From Paramecium tetraurelia (Eukaryota; Ciliophora; Oligohymenophorea; Peniculida; Parameciidae), in contig NW_001798954.1 of the NCBI RefSeq assembly GCF_000165425.1, forward strand, positions 230,350 to 294,349: DNA of 64,000 nucleotides. Direction: 5' to 3'. Below, piece after piece: positions 12,729-26,371 of this stretch (its first letter is position 1; every line of letters begins with the position of its first letter). A program made the position numbers and the translations under genes. Below the pieces are notes generated by a model. The model had not been told where the DNA came from, made no database searches, and worked only from the letters and a program-made list of their open reading frames with translations.

Positions 12729-15700
12729 ATGTTACCGGAGAGTGCTAAAATAAAGCTTGCCAGTCGTTTGTTTGATAGAGGGAAGCCTACTTAGAGCAAT
12801 AATAATAACGAGAGGCCATTGACTTCGAAGATTGCGATCAGGGCATAGCTGAATCAGACGATGACCAAGATTGAGAAGGTTCCCGATAAATTGCCTGCGA
12901 TTCGCGAGGAACGCAGTTATTCACATCAAAAGTCAGGAGGAGCAGGTCTGAATCAAACTCGAGGGAAATCATAGAACAGTAATATTGATTAGATTGAATT
13001 TAGACAATGACTCATTCCCAAAGCATAATAAAACTTTTGATTTAACAAATGATATATTCTTAGATGAGAGACGATTATTAAAGTCTCGTCAGGTTCATGA
13101 GTTGATGGATCGCATGATTGGAAGAGCGAAACCTCCAAGTCCACCAAAGGAAGTTTAGAAGGTCGTCTAGGTGTTGCCAAGTAACATCTTAGATAATACT
13201 CGCATGACTATGACAAGGGATAACAGGACAGCACCAAGGAAGACCATTCGAGCATAACAAATGAGGAAAGAGATTTTGAATAAAACCTCCATGTCTTAGG
13301 TTTCAGATAGTTCGGAAGATTCAAGTGAAGAGAATGGCAATTTCGGGTTGAAAGATGTAGATGCATTCATTCAGATGATTAAGGAACACAAATTAAGTTA
13401 ACAGGAATTCATGTATCTGATCAAAAGGAAGAAACATTCAAATGATGCTTACAATATGAGGATAGTCAACTATCCCTATATTCAAAAGCATTAGCTCAAT
13501 AATTTCTATACTCTCTCAGCCAAGGGATTGACTAGATACGAGAATAACATTACAATTGAGTTTGTTTCATTAAAACACCTGGTTAGAAGAAAGGGATTAA
13601 TTTAATGCAATTAAATCATTAAGTTTTTTTAAGAAATTCCGTAAGTGGAAGACTCTCAAGAAATGGTAAAAGATATTACATTAACATCGAACTTCTATTG
13701 TGTAAGCCTAACTTTGTGAGAAGATGTTGATTTTGAATCCAATTTATTAAAAATTAATAGTTTCACATAGAAGTTTATGTTACGACATAGAAGCACTTAG
13801 AATAGTCGACATAGAAAAGATAGAAGAAGAATTGACTGACAAAAAAGATTAGTATTTGAGTTTGCAAGAGTTTAGTCTATTACAGTAGAAGTAGAGGAAT
13901 AAATTAGTGGAGAAGATCTAGATTCAATCAAGGAAGATGAAAGAAAATTGTTTATCAGGACTTAAAACTGTTATTGATAAATTGAGAACACAAATTAATT
14001 AAGAGAAACAGTCAGATGATGATCAGGTGCCTTTGAAAATAGAGAAGAATATGTCTCAATCTAGGTAAATTGATAAGAAGTAATAAATTATCGAAACTTT
14101 TGGATTTCCTGAAAGAATGGATTATGGTCACAGAGCATTAATGAGAACAGAGTTCATTAAGTTTTTAAGATTAGCTTATCTATTAGATTTCATTGCTGTT
14201 TAATCGTTAGGATAAATTTACATTAAATCAGCAACAGAATTTGTGGATAAATTGATTAAAGTTCAATAATGCAGTAAAAATAACAGAAAACTGCCTAAAT
14301 TGACAGAAAATGAAGAAGAAAAAAAGGATTTTCAAGATTATGATCCCATTTTCACTATTGAATTAAGATTTAATCCAATTTATGGACATCTTGATATCGA
14401 AAGGTTGTAAGTGCCTTGGGATACTTTAAATGAAAATTTGTTGGATTTTGATTTGTAAGAGTGTATTAGATTGAAAGAAGAGAAGGTACAAACGATTGAG
14501 AAGGTAGAGAAGAAACAGTAAAATACTCAAAATGCAAATTAATAGTAACCTATAGAACCATAGGAAGAGTTGATTGAAGATCCTGAATTTGTATGTAAAA
14601 GAGAGGTTTAAAACCTGTATGAAACACAATTGGAAGTACATCCATCTAAAAGAGACTTCCTGAGTCGAATTTAAGAGGCATTCTGTGATGGATTAGATTA
14701 GATATAAGTGATTGAAAGATGGAGCAAACATCCTGATTTCTTATAATATGTTTAAGCCTTAGAAGAATGGGATGAAATTATTGGAGATAAGTGGACTTAA
14801 CCTGATTCCATTAATCTGAATCCTTCATATTGGATTAAAGAACACCCTATGAACAATATATTCATGCATGAGATTTCTTAGGAATTGGATTAAGCATTTT
14901 CAAAATTAGAATTCTTCTAAAAGGAATTCAACGAGTACTTGAATTTGATTTGGAGACAAGAAAACAGTGAAATTGAATAATTAGAAAATCCAAGGCTGAT
15001 GTATCAATCAAAGATATTTTCATGTGCTTTGAAGAGTGCTCAATTGATTGACCATATACTGCAATAGAAATTGATACCGTAGGTGGATATTGGTTTGTAC
15101 AGAGTCAAGATATAGAATATTTAGAAGTAATTGAGTGCTAGACAATCATAAATACTAGCATAATTGGAGGAACTTTACTTATAATTGTTTAGGAATAGAT
15201 CTTTGATATTGAAGGCATGGTTATAATAATCAATAAAATCCTTATCAGGTATGGTTATCAGAATTGAAGAATTTATTGAATAGAAGAACTCTGTAGATCG
15301 AATAACAAAGGAATTGCCTTCAAAGAGAGAGGAAATTGAAACGGCTATCAGTATAATCTCATTGGCTTAGGATTGTAAGTTATTTTCGATGAAGAAAGAA
15401 GATAAGGATTTAGCACAAGAATTGAATTATTTAGAATCTTCTTTGAATGTTGCATTGTCAGAAGCTGACAATAATACAGCCAAAAACATAGAGAAGTTTA
15501 AAAAAACATTGAAAGAACGCATAGACAAGTTAAAAGGCGAATGTTTGGATGTGAGTGAAGCAGTGAACAAGGAGAAGTTTTTGACATTGAACACAGATTT
15601 ATCAGATGCCATTAAGGAGTTAAATGAAATAGATACGAAAACAAAATAGTTGGAATAGAGTGCTTAATTATATACTCAATATGAAGAAATCCTGTAATGT

Positions 15701-18700
15701 TAAGAACAAGCTCAATATGAAATATTGGAAAATACTAGAGAATAATTAAATTTGAGACTAGGAATGTGGTAGGGGATTCAAGAGTTTAGAAAATTATCAT
15801 AGGAGTGGCAGCAACTATAATTCACATCTATTAATGCTAAGGAGATCGCTTAGAAGACTGAAGGATTCGTTAGGATTGTACAAAGATGCGAAAAGAATTT
15901 GTAAGAAAATAGAGTGATTGCCTATTTGAAGAAGATAGTGTGGGAATTCAAAGATACTATTCCTGTTGTGACAGCATTACGTTCTCAATATTTACAATAA
16001 ACACATTGGCAAGAAATCAAACAATTGGTCAGATAGGAATTTGATGTTAATGATCAATAATTTACATTGAATACTTTGTTGGATCTGAATGTAGCATAAC
16101 ACAATGAGTAGATCACTGAGATAGCTGTGAAAGCAGCTTAAGAGGATTCGCTTAACACTTAATTAAAACAGTTGGAGACACAATGGAATGAAGTGGAATT
16201 GAAGTTGAAACCCTATAAAGATCAATTGGATGTTATGGTTTTGGGAGAAGTGGAAGAGTTAGTTCAATTGTTTGATGAAGGACTGGCAAACATGTCTAAT
16301 ATACTGGCTAGTCGTTATGTTAGACCTTTGAGACAGAGAGCTGAGAAATTCTAATCTGATTTATTATTGTTATCAGATATTATTGAGAAGTGGGTTGAAT
16401 GTTAAAAAAAGTGGATGTATTTGGAGAGTATTTTTAGTAGTTAAGATATCAAGAAATAACTATCTAATGAATCTTAGTTATTTGATAGTTGTGATAGATT
16501 GATAAAGAAGTTAGTCAAACAAGTCAATCTTAGACCTTAGATAATGAGATTGTTAGCTATGTAGAATATGCTCGATAATTTAACTAAAACATTGGAGACT
16601 TTGGAATAAATAGAGAAGTCTTTAGAAGATTATCTAGAAGTCAAGAGGGGATCATTCCCACGATTCTACTTTTTGTCTAATGATGAATTATTAGAAATTC
16701 TATCTAAGCAAACTGACATTAATTCAGTTCAATCTCATTTAGGATAATGCTTTGAAGCATTGGTCAAATTATACTTTGGTGATTAACCAAATGTTATTTA
16801 GGGCATTTATTCTTCAGAGGGTGAGTTAGTCCAATATTATAAATCAATACCTGCCAGAGGGAATGTTGAGACTTGGTTGCACTTGTTGGAATTGGAAATG
16901 GTTGAGACTTTACGTAAATTATGTAAGTAAGGATTACAAGACTATTTGAATGGAATGCAAAAGACTAAGACAGATTGGATTCTTAATCATAAATCATAGA
17001 TTGTGGCAGTTGTTAGTTAAATACTTTGGTCAATCAACACTGAAGATGCAATCAATGAATCTAGTGTAAAAGCAAATGCACTTTACGAATGGCATGATAT
17101 GATGGAAATACAATTAAAATAACTCACAGCATTGGTCAGAGGAGATTTGACAGTTGTTTAAAGAAAAACTATAGTTTCATTAATTACTACAGATGTTCAT
17201 AATAGAGATATAGTTATGAAGTTAGCTGATAATAGTATTGAAACAACATCAGATTTCTAATGGTAATAATAATTAAGATACTATTGGGATGAGGAATGCG
17301 ATGATTGCTTAGTTAAGTAAGTCACAAGCGTATTTCATTATGGATATGAATATTTGGGACCAACAAGTAGATTGGTTATCACACCACTCACAGATCGTTG
17401 TTGGATTACAATTACATCAGCATTGACCAATCAATTAGGGGCAGCTCCTGCAGGTCCCGCAGGTACAGGTAAGACTGAATCCACAAAAGACTTAGCCAAA
17501 TGTTTGGGAAGATATTGCATAGTGTTTAACTGCTCAGATTAAATTACTGCTGCCACGATGAATAAGTTATTCAGTGGTTTAGCTTAATAAGGAGCATGGG
17601 CTTGTTTAGATGAATTCAATAGAATAGACATTGAAGTACTTTCAGTTATAGCATAATAATTATTGACGATTCGTATTGCTTAATTGTAATAATTGACTGA
17701 ATTTTTGTTTGATGGTCGACACATCTAATTAAAGAATACTTATGGAGTATTCATCACTATGAATCCAGGATATGCAGGAAGAACGGAATTACCAGACAAT
17801 TTGAAATCACTCTTCCGTCCTGTGGCTATGATGATTCCAGATTATAGGTTGATTGCTGAAATTATGTTATTTGCTGAAGGGTTTGAAAATGCAAATGATT
17901 TATCAAGCAAGATGGTTCAGCTATATAAATTGTCATCACAATAATTGTCATAGTAGGATCATTATGATTTTGGTATGAGAGCAGTCAAATCCTTATTAGT
18001 CATGGCTGGTTCATTAAAGAGAGCAGATACAACTATCCCTGAAGATATTGTGTTAATTAAGGCTATGCGTGATGCAAATATACCAAAGTTTTTAAAGGAT
18101 GATATTCCATTATTCATGGCTCTGATTTAAGATCTATTCCCTAAAGTTGAGATAGCCAATTCATCCTTCCAATTCCTGGAGTAATAGTTGAATAAGAAAT
18201 GTCGATAATTTAAATTGTAAATCATACCAAATTTTATAACGAAAATGTTGCAGTTGTTTGATACTCAAAATGTTAGATTTGGAACTATGATTGTTGGAGG
18301 CAGTGGATCTGGCAAAACTAACTGTTATCAAATATTGGCTGAAACAATAAGCGAAATAAAAGTCTAGAATTTATCATAGGATCCTAGATTCTAAGAATTA
18401 CAATTTATTATTTTAAATCCTAAGTCAATTTCAATGGGGGAACTTTATGGAGAGGTCGATCCTTTTACAAATGAATGGCAAGATGGTTTAGCAAGTTCCA
18501 TAATCAGAGAGTGCAATAACAGCAAGGAGAGACATTGGATTGTTTTTGATGGACCTGTTGATGCATTGTGGATTGAGAATATGAATTCAGTCTTAGATGA
18601 TTCAATGACTTTGTGTTTGGCCAATTCAGAAAGAATCAAGTTGAGACATGAGTTGCGAATGATATTCGAAGTTCAGGACTTGTCAGTTGCCTCACCAGCC

Positions 18701-21700
18701 ACTGTGAGTAGATGCGGTATGGTCTACATGACAGTTTAAGATATCAATTGGTACAATTACGTGGAATGTTGGATTGAGGAGGTTTTCTCGGATCAAGAGA
18801 AGGGTTAGATCAAATGTTGCAATCAACTTAAAGAAAAGCCCAAGAAATCATTACAAATAGAACAAAAATATTTAGATTTGATAAGAAATTTATTTAAGAC
18901 TCAATATAAGTTTTTGTAAGAAAAACTTGGAAACCTTGATGAACCTTTTATTACAATAGATGTATAGAGAGTGAAGAGCGTTTGCAACATATTAACTTAC
19001 TTTTTGAAGTCCATCCTAGTTTAGAAATCTGCTGACTTGCCAAAACAAATTACAGCTGTGTTCGCTTACAGTTGCATTTGGGGGTTGTGTGCATCATATG
19101 AACAGAAATATTATGACAAGGTACATTATTTTTTATATCATCTCAAAAATTTTAAATTTGCAGTGAATTTAGCCCCGATCTGTTTGAGTTTATAAATAGA
19201 TGGGATAAGGTACCTGCAGAAATTAAATCCTAGAGGTAATTAAATGAAGTTTTGCAGATTTGAACTTTGTTTAAATTACTATTAGGAACATCCTATTACT
19301 TTAAATGCACCATATATACTTATATTATTATTTGCTATTAATTATTATTTTAGATTGCCACCTATGTCAAAGACCAATTTCAATCATTGCTCTACCCGAA
19401 AGGAGATACCATATTTGATTTCTACGTTGATGGCAATGACTTCACCACATTATAATCGTGGGAATCTCAGTTATAAGAGTTCTAATTTGTAAAAGATCAA
19501 TCGTTTTTCAGTATAGTTGTTCAAACTGTAGACACTTTGAAATTCCAATACATAATGCAATTGTTAATTAGAGAATAAATACCAACCTTAATCACTGGAT
19601 AGACTGGAGTTGGTAAGTCTATGTTAGTTTAATCATTGTTATTTGAAATGAAATTGAATGAGAACATTTAACCAGTGTTATTGAACTTTTCAGCACAGAC
19701 AAAATCAAAGCAAACCCAATTGGCGATAGAATCTAAATTAATTAAGAAGGGCAAAATATTATTCGGAGCAAGAGTAAATGAATAAATAGCTATTTTTATT
19801 GATGATATCAACATGCCTGCATTAGAAAAGTACGGTGCTTAGCCCTGCATAGAACTCCTAAGATAGATGATAGAATTACAAGGAACTTTTGATCGTACAA
19901 AACTATTTTGGAAAAATATCGAGGATGTGACTCTGTTGATAGCTGGTGGACCTCCAGGAGGTGGAAGAAATCAATTATCTCAACGATTTGTCAGGCAATT
20001 CAATGTTCTGAATATGCCAAATCAATCTGATTCTATTTTGGAGATGATTTATGGATCAATTTTGAAAGGCTACTTTAATAGCATTAACTTTAGTGAAAGT
20101 GTTAGGAAGACAAGTGACTAAATCACGAGAATCACAGTTGAACTATTTAGAAGAATATCTTAAGAACTATTGCCAATACCAGCCAAGTTCCACTATACCT
20201 TTAACTCGAGAGATATTAGCAAGGTCTTTTAAGGTTTATTGATGATCAGACCTATCTCCTGCAATAATAGTAATGATACTATTGCTAAATTATGGGTCCA
20301 TGAATGTGCCAGAGTCTTCTGTGATCGTTTGATTAGTGTTTAAGACAAGCTTTGGTTTTATAATACAGCAGTTGACTTGTTGATGAGGTACTTTAGTGTC
20401 AATAAGGATGATATAACCAGCAATATATTGTTTAGTGATATTCTTAAATTAGAAGCTGCAAATGTCTTATATGAGGAGGTCACCGAAAAGAGAAAGGTGA
20501 TTGTGAAATCCTTACAAGACAAATTAGATGATTACATCATGGCAACGAACGATAAGATGGAATTAGTCTTTTTTGATGATGCCCTAGAACATATCCTAAG
20601 GATAGCTAGAATCTTCAGGTAACCAAGAGGAAATGCAATGTTAATTGGTGTTGGTGGATCTGGTAAATAGAGTCTCACTAAATTGGCTTCATTTCTTATG
20701 AGATCTGAGATCTTTTAGATTGAAATTGTCAAAACCTACAATGCTGACTCATTCCGAGCTGATCTAATTAAAATCCTAATGAAAACTGGAGGAGAAAGAA
20801 TCCCATTGACATTTATATTCAATGAAGCTCAGATAGTCTAGGAGAGCTTCTTAGAAGACATTAATAACATCCTCAATACAGGTGAAGTTCCTAACTTGTT
20901 TGCTAAGAAAGAAGATTTGGAATAGGTATATAACAATGTAAGGCCATAAGCAATTAAAGCAAAGAGATAGGATTCCCCAGAATCCTTGTGGACCTTCTTT
21001 GTAGAAGGGATCAGAAATTCATTGCATATTGTCTTATGCATGAGTCCTGTAGGCAATCAATTAAGAATTCGATGCAGGAAATTCCCATCTTTGGTAAATT
21101 GTTGTACCATTGATTGGTTCACTTAATGGCCCAAGGAAGCATTACTGGAAGTCGCCAATAAATTCCTCGACAAAATCCCGAATCTGAAGTAAAAGGATCA
21201 ATTGGCGCAAATGTGCATGGAAGTCAATCTCTAAGTTGCAAATCTGTGTGATGCATATTAGAAGGAATTGAGAAGATAGGTTTATACAACACCCAAATCA
21301 TATTTAGATTAAATATAACTTTATGCTGATTTATTAATATAAAAACAATAGGAACATGGATTGATTTAAAGAAAATTGGCTGATGGATTGGATAAATTAT
21401 TTAAGGCCAATGAAAAAGTAGCTGAGTTGAAAATTAAGATGCAAGGGATTCAGCCATAATTGATAGAATAATCTGCAAAAACAGAGGAATTTTTGAAATA
21501 ATTGGCAATAGACTAGAGTGAAGCTAATCTTAAAGAAAGACTGGTAAATGATGAAGCATAAATAGTCAATCAATAAGCATTAGAGATTAAAATAATAGCA
21601 GATGAAGCTTAAGCTGAATTGAATAAAGCAATGCCTGTAATGAAAGAAGCAGAAGAAGCTCTGCAAAAGATTAGCAAAGCTGAAATTACAGAAATTAAAG

Positions 21701-24700
21701 GGTTTATCAATCCTCCGCCTGTTGTTTAATTGGTCTTAGAGGCTGTTTGCATATTATTGTAAGAGAAGACTGATTGGAATTCAGCAAAACAAGTTATGAT
21801 CAGTAGTGATTTTATGGAAAGATTAACAAAATATGATAAAAGTTAGATTACTGAATAGATGTTGAGGAAATTGAGATTCATCACAATTAAACCTGAATTT
21901 GATCCAATTTGTGTTGCTCAAAAAAGTCAAGCTTGTAAAAGTCTGTGTATGTGGTGTAGAGCTATTGATAGTTATTCCAAGATTGCAAAGGAAGTAGAAC
22001 CTAAAAAAAGGAGGGTTGCTGATGAATAATAGAATTTAGAAATCAAAAATTAGGAGTTGGCAGTAAAACAGGAAGAATTGTAGAAAGTTAGAGATAAAGT
22101 AGCTAAATTGTAGAAAGAATGTGATGAAACTGTAGAAAAAAAGAATGGATTGGAGAAAAAGTTAGAAACCATAAAGAAAAGACTGATTGCATCTGAAAAA
22201 TTGACATATTTATTAGCTGATGAAGGAATAAGATGGAAAGATTAAATTAAATTGATAGAGCAAGTTTTGTAGTAAATTATTGGAGATGTTTTCTTGGCTG
22301 CTAGCACAGTCAGCTACTTAGGTGCATTTACAGGTTAATATAGGGAGTAATTGATAAAGAACGCTGTTTCGAAGTTGAAAGAATTTGACATTCCTTTTTC
22401 AGAAAACTATTCCTTATCTTCAACTCTTGAAAATCCAATTGTTATTAGAGATTGGGTAATTAGTGGATTACCTAATGATGCCATTTCGATTGACAATGGA
22501 GTAATTGTAACTAGAGCTGATCGTTGGCCATTAATGATTGATCCCCAAGGATAAGCAAATAAATGGCTTAAACAATTCAATAAGGAGTTGAAAATTATGA
22601 GATTCACAGAATCGCATTTTCTAAAAGGATTACAATAGTGCATTAGTTCAGGATATGAAGTCTTATTTGAAGAGGTTGAAGAGAAACTCGAACCATCTGT
22701 TGATTCAGTACTTTAGAAATAGATTATTGAAGTTGATGGACGCAGACTTATTAAGGTAGGAGATTAGAAAGTCGATTATCATAATTAATTTAAATTGTAT
22801 TTCACTACAAAAATAGCAAACCCTAATTATTTACCTGAAGTGTTTATTAAGACCACAGTGATTAATTTCAGTATCACTTTTGAAGGCTTATGCGATTAGT
22901 TATTGGGTGATGTAATGAAGTTTGAGAAGCCAGAAATTGAAAAGCAAAGAGATGAAATCATTATAAAAATGAGTAATGCGAACAAACAACTCAAAGGAGC
23001 TTAGGATTCCATTTTGGATTTGTTAGCCAATGTTACAGGAAATATTTTAGATAATGAATAATTGATCCACACTCTTGAAGTCTCGAAATACTAGTCTGCT
23101 GATATTCAAAAATCACTTGAGGAAACCATCATTGTAGAGTAATAGATCAATGAATCTAGAAATCTCTATCATTCAGTAGCCATTAGAGGATCAATATTAT
23201 ATTTTGTAATCTCAGATATGAGTTTAATTGATCCAATGTATCAATATTCTCTACAATATTTCAAGAAACTCTATAATGTGTCCCTCAATCTCACTCCCAA
23301 GACTGAATTACTTAGTGAGAGATTGCTCTACTTAGAAGAAACAATTACTCAAACTGTCTTCAAAGATATTTGTAGAGGTCTATTTTAATAACATAGAAAG
23401 ATCTTTTCATTCCTCATCTGTGCTTAGGTTTAGAGATAAAATGGATCCATTTCAAATGCAGCATGGAATTTATTATTAAGAGATTAGATACCTTCAACTC
23501 CAATCATTAATCCTGATAAGGTATTCTTGAAAGACTCTCAATGGAATTTAATCCTATGTATCTAAGAATAGATTTCAGATTTAACTGACTTATCCCAAGA
23601 TATCAAAAACAACTTGTTGTATTGGAAAGAGTTCTCCCAAATAGATGACATCTACTAAGCATCATTCCCAGCTTAATCTCCTCTTGCTGTCTCTTCAACA
23701 CTAAACCCATTCTATAGATTATTAATAATAAAGGCCTTGAAGCCTGAAAAAGTAATGTTCGGCTTAACTGAGTATGTAATTGAGTTATTTGGAGAGTTCT
23801 ATATAAATCTAGCTTCATCTTCTATGGAGGAGATTTATTAGTCATCAGAATCGCATACTCCGATTATATTTATTCTTTCTCCAGGTGCAGATCCTACTCA
23901 AACCTTATTTAAGTTGGCAAAAGAGTAATAAAGTCAAATTGATGTAATTTCTTTGGGACAAGGATAAGGAAAAAAGGCAGAAACACTGATTCAGAAAGGT
24001 TAGAAGGATGGAACATGGATTATGCTTCAAAATTGTCACTTAGCAAGATCATGGATGCCCTAATTAGAGAAATTGATGGAATCTCTGACATCACATCACA
24101 TAGAAGTTCATAATAATTTCAGAATCTTTTTGACTTCCATGCCTGCTGCTTACTTTCCTGTCAGTACATTACAAAATGGTTTAAAACTTACCACAGAACC
24201 ACCCAGAGGATTGAAATCAAATTTGCTGAGATCTTACTAAGAATTCTAACAAGCAGACAACTAATAAAAACTATTCAAATAATTATTTTTCAGCATTTCC
24301 TTCTTTCATGCTATTGTGCAAGAGAGAAGGAAATTTGGCCCTCTTGGATTCAATATTTCATATGAATTCAATGACTCTGATCTGGATATTAGCATATAAA
24401 TGATGAAAATGTTTATTTCCTAAGAAGAAGAAATCCCTTGGGATGCAATGTAATTTATGATAGGTCAAATAAATTATGGAGGAAGAGTTACTGATGATTA
24501 AGATAGAGTGTGCTTAACTTCAATATTGAAGAAGTATTTAGGAGATCATATTGAAAACAATGTTAAATTCTCAAATAGTGGCATCTATTATTTGCCTGAA
24601 GATGATTATATTCATTATATCTCCCAATTGCCAAATTAAGAAGATCCAGAGGTGTTTGGCATGCATGAAAATGCAAATATTGTGTTCTAAACTTAGGAGA

Positions 24701-25680
24701 GTCAAAAGATACTAGATATCATCTTGTCCATCCAGCCTCGTGTTAGTAGTACGAGCGCTTAGAAATCTCCTGACATGATTGTCATGGAAAAGGCTATTTA
24801 CTTTTAAAGCAATCTCCCAGAACTGTTGGATAAAAATGTTTGTAATCAAAGACATTATCAAATTACTGAAAATGGTAGTGTTTAATCTCTGTCAACAGTT
24901 TTGTTTTAAGAAATTGACAAATTCAACAAGCTCTTAGAATTAATTCAATCTACACTAATTTAATTGTAATAAGCAATTAAAGGTTTCGTATTGATATCCT
25001 AAGAGTTAGATGAAATGTACCTAGCCTTTCTCAATAATGCCATTCCTCCCAATTGGATGAAACAATCGTATTCTACTCTGAAACCTCTTTCCAGTTGGTT
25101 CAAAGATTTGATTGCAAGAGTAACCTTCATTCGATCTTGGATGGAGAAAGACTTCATACCTGCTTATTGGATGTCTGGCTTATTTTATCCCCAAGGATTT
25201 TTGACAGGTGTATTGCAAACACATTCGAGAAAATACAAGATTCCAATCAATAAACTAAATTTCAAATTTAAGGTGTTGGACATAGATCAAGATAGAATCA
25301 GAGATGAAATTAAAGATGGAGTCTATGTGTATGGTCTTTATTTGGAAGGGGCACGTTGGGACTATTAACATGAAACCCTAATTGAATAATAAGTAGGTTA
25401 AATTTATTTCCCTCTTGCCATGATGTACTTCTAACCAATGGAAGAATACTAGATTGGTGATGAATATTATAAGTAACTTTATGCAATCTATATTTAGTTG
25501 TCCTTGCTACAAGACATCAAATAGAACAGGAGTTCTCTCAACAACAGGTTAATCTACTAATTTCATCTTATCCATTGTAATATATCAATATATATCATTT
25601 AGGATCTGATGAGCAAAACTGAAAAACCAGAATATTGGACTTTGAGAGGAACAGCTATAATATCTTAATTAAATGATTGA
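12729..25680 (+). CDS. Axonemal (inner-arm type) dynein heavy chain
   Basis: Motor subunit that moves axonemal doublets; spliced length about 4,207 residues, normal for single-headed inner-arm chains. Seen in order: stem and linker ([24 protein letters not shown]), AAA1 P-loop [16 protein letters not shown] near residue 1560 with Walker [13 protein letters not shown]2 [11 protein letters not shown]3 [10 protein letters not shown] with [12 protein letters not shown]4 GVGGSGKQSL with FIFNEAQI, the coiled-coil stalk, AAA5 ([13 protein letters not shown]), AAA6 (YGGRVTDD) and the C-terminal cap ending near [15 protein letters not shown]. The AAA1 environment resembles DNAH1/6-type chains more than DNAH7 as I recall them. 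Introns: 12979-13003, 13702-13720 (19 nt), 19121-19353 (233 nt, anomalous), 25473-25497 and 25577-25602. Long exons of 5.4 and 6.1 kb have no TGA. The AAA1 P-loop has ES in place of the usual ET. Confidence 0.95.
19121..19353 (+). other. 233-nt non-coding insert inside the dynein heavy chain gene
   Basis: The segment separates YEQKYYDK (end of the AAA2 region) from [15 protein letters not shown] (start of the AAA3 region), which join naturally when it is removed. It starts GTACATT and ends ATTTTAG, so it can be treated as an intron. It is about ten times longer than the other introns in the window. It shifts the frame (233 = 3n+2), and the downstream dynein frame is shifted accordingly. Part of it (about 19160-19260) is open and looks coding-like. 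Confidence 0.75.
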
Positions 25681-26040
25681 TTATTTTTTTATTATAAATT
25701 TTATAAATATCTTGTTTTATTCGAATTATCATCTAAGATTACAATAATTGTAAAAAATTGTGTGTATACTGTAGAAAATAAATAATTACCTTCTTTTAGT
25801 AGAAATTCATAATAGATAATTATGATACTTGTTTAGACTTTTTAAATTATCAAAAATTACTAAAGACCATAAGTTTTTGCTTGATTTTTTAAAGAAAAAC
25901 TCTAATTTTGATTTAAATATTGCCTTAATATATGAATAAACATTTGTAAAACTGGAGATTTTACAAAACTCGATAAATTATGAAAATATAGGATTTATTT
26001 AAAATAGAATTAATTTAATATAAGAAATGATCTTCTGAGA
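25681..26040. other. AT-rich intergenic region
   Basis: Downstream flank of the dynein gene; no coding sequence or structured element seen. Confidence 0.6.
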
Positions 26041-26262
26041 ATGAATTTACAGATTAACGATGAGAAGTCCAATAATTTCCAAAGAAAGACAAAACTTAAG
26101 GAGAATTTTTATATGCCAATTTAGATATTATTTCAATAAATAATGAACCAAGCAAATTATCAATTATTTTATGTAGGCAGGGAAGTTCTTTAGCATATTG
26201 TGATTGTTGAATTAATTATTCCAAAGAATCTGCATGTATGGCTCCTAATCTTTTGCGCATGA
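26041..26262 (+). CDS. Possible small protein (73 residues)
   Basis: Open from ATG at 26041 to TGA at 26260-26262 without an intron. The N-terminus is polar and basic (MNLQINDEKSNNF), and the C-terminus is hydrophobic. No family recognised. It could be chance, since only TGA stops frames here and the DNA is AT-rich, or it could be a piece of the upstream region of the TPR gene. Confidence 0.3.
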
Positions 26263-26371
26263 CTTTAATTAGTTATTTAAAATACACAAATATTTATATT
26301 GTCATATTTTTTCAAATAATATTCCAACAAAATGTAAAATAAACTCTAACAGTAGGCTCACGAGACCCCCA

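Noticed and set aside
25777-26030. Possible RNA gene downstream of dynein
   Set aside because: No cloverleaf or recognisable conserved RNA element; only AT-rich sequence.
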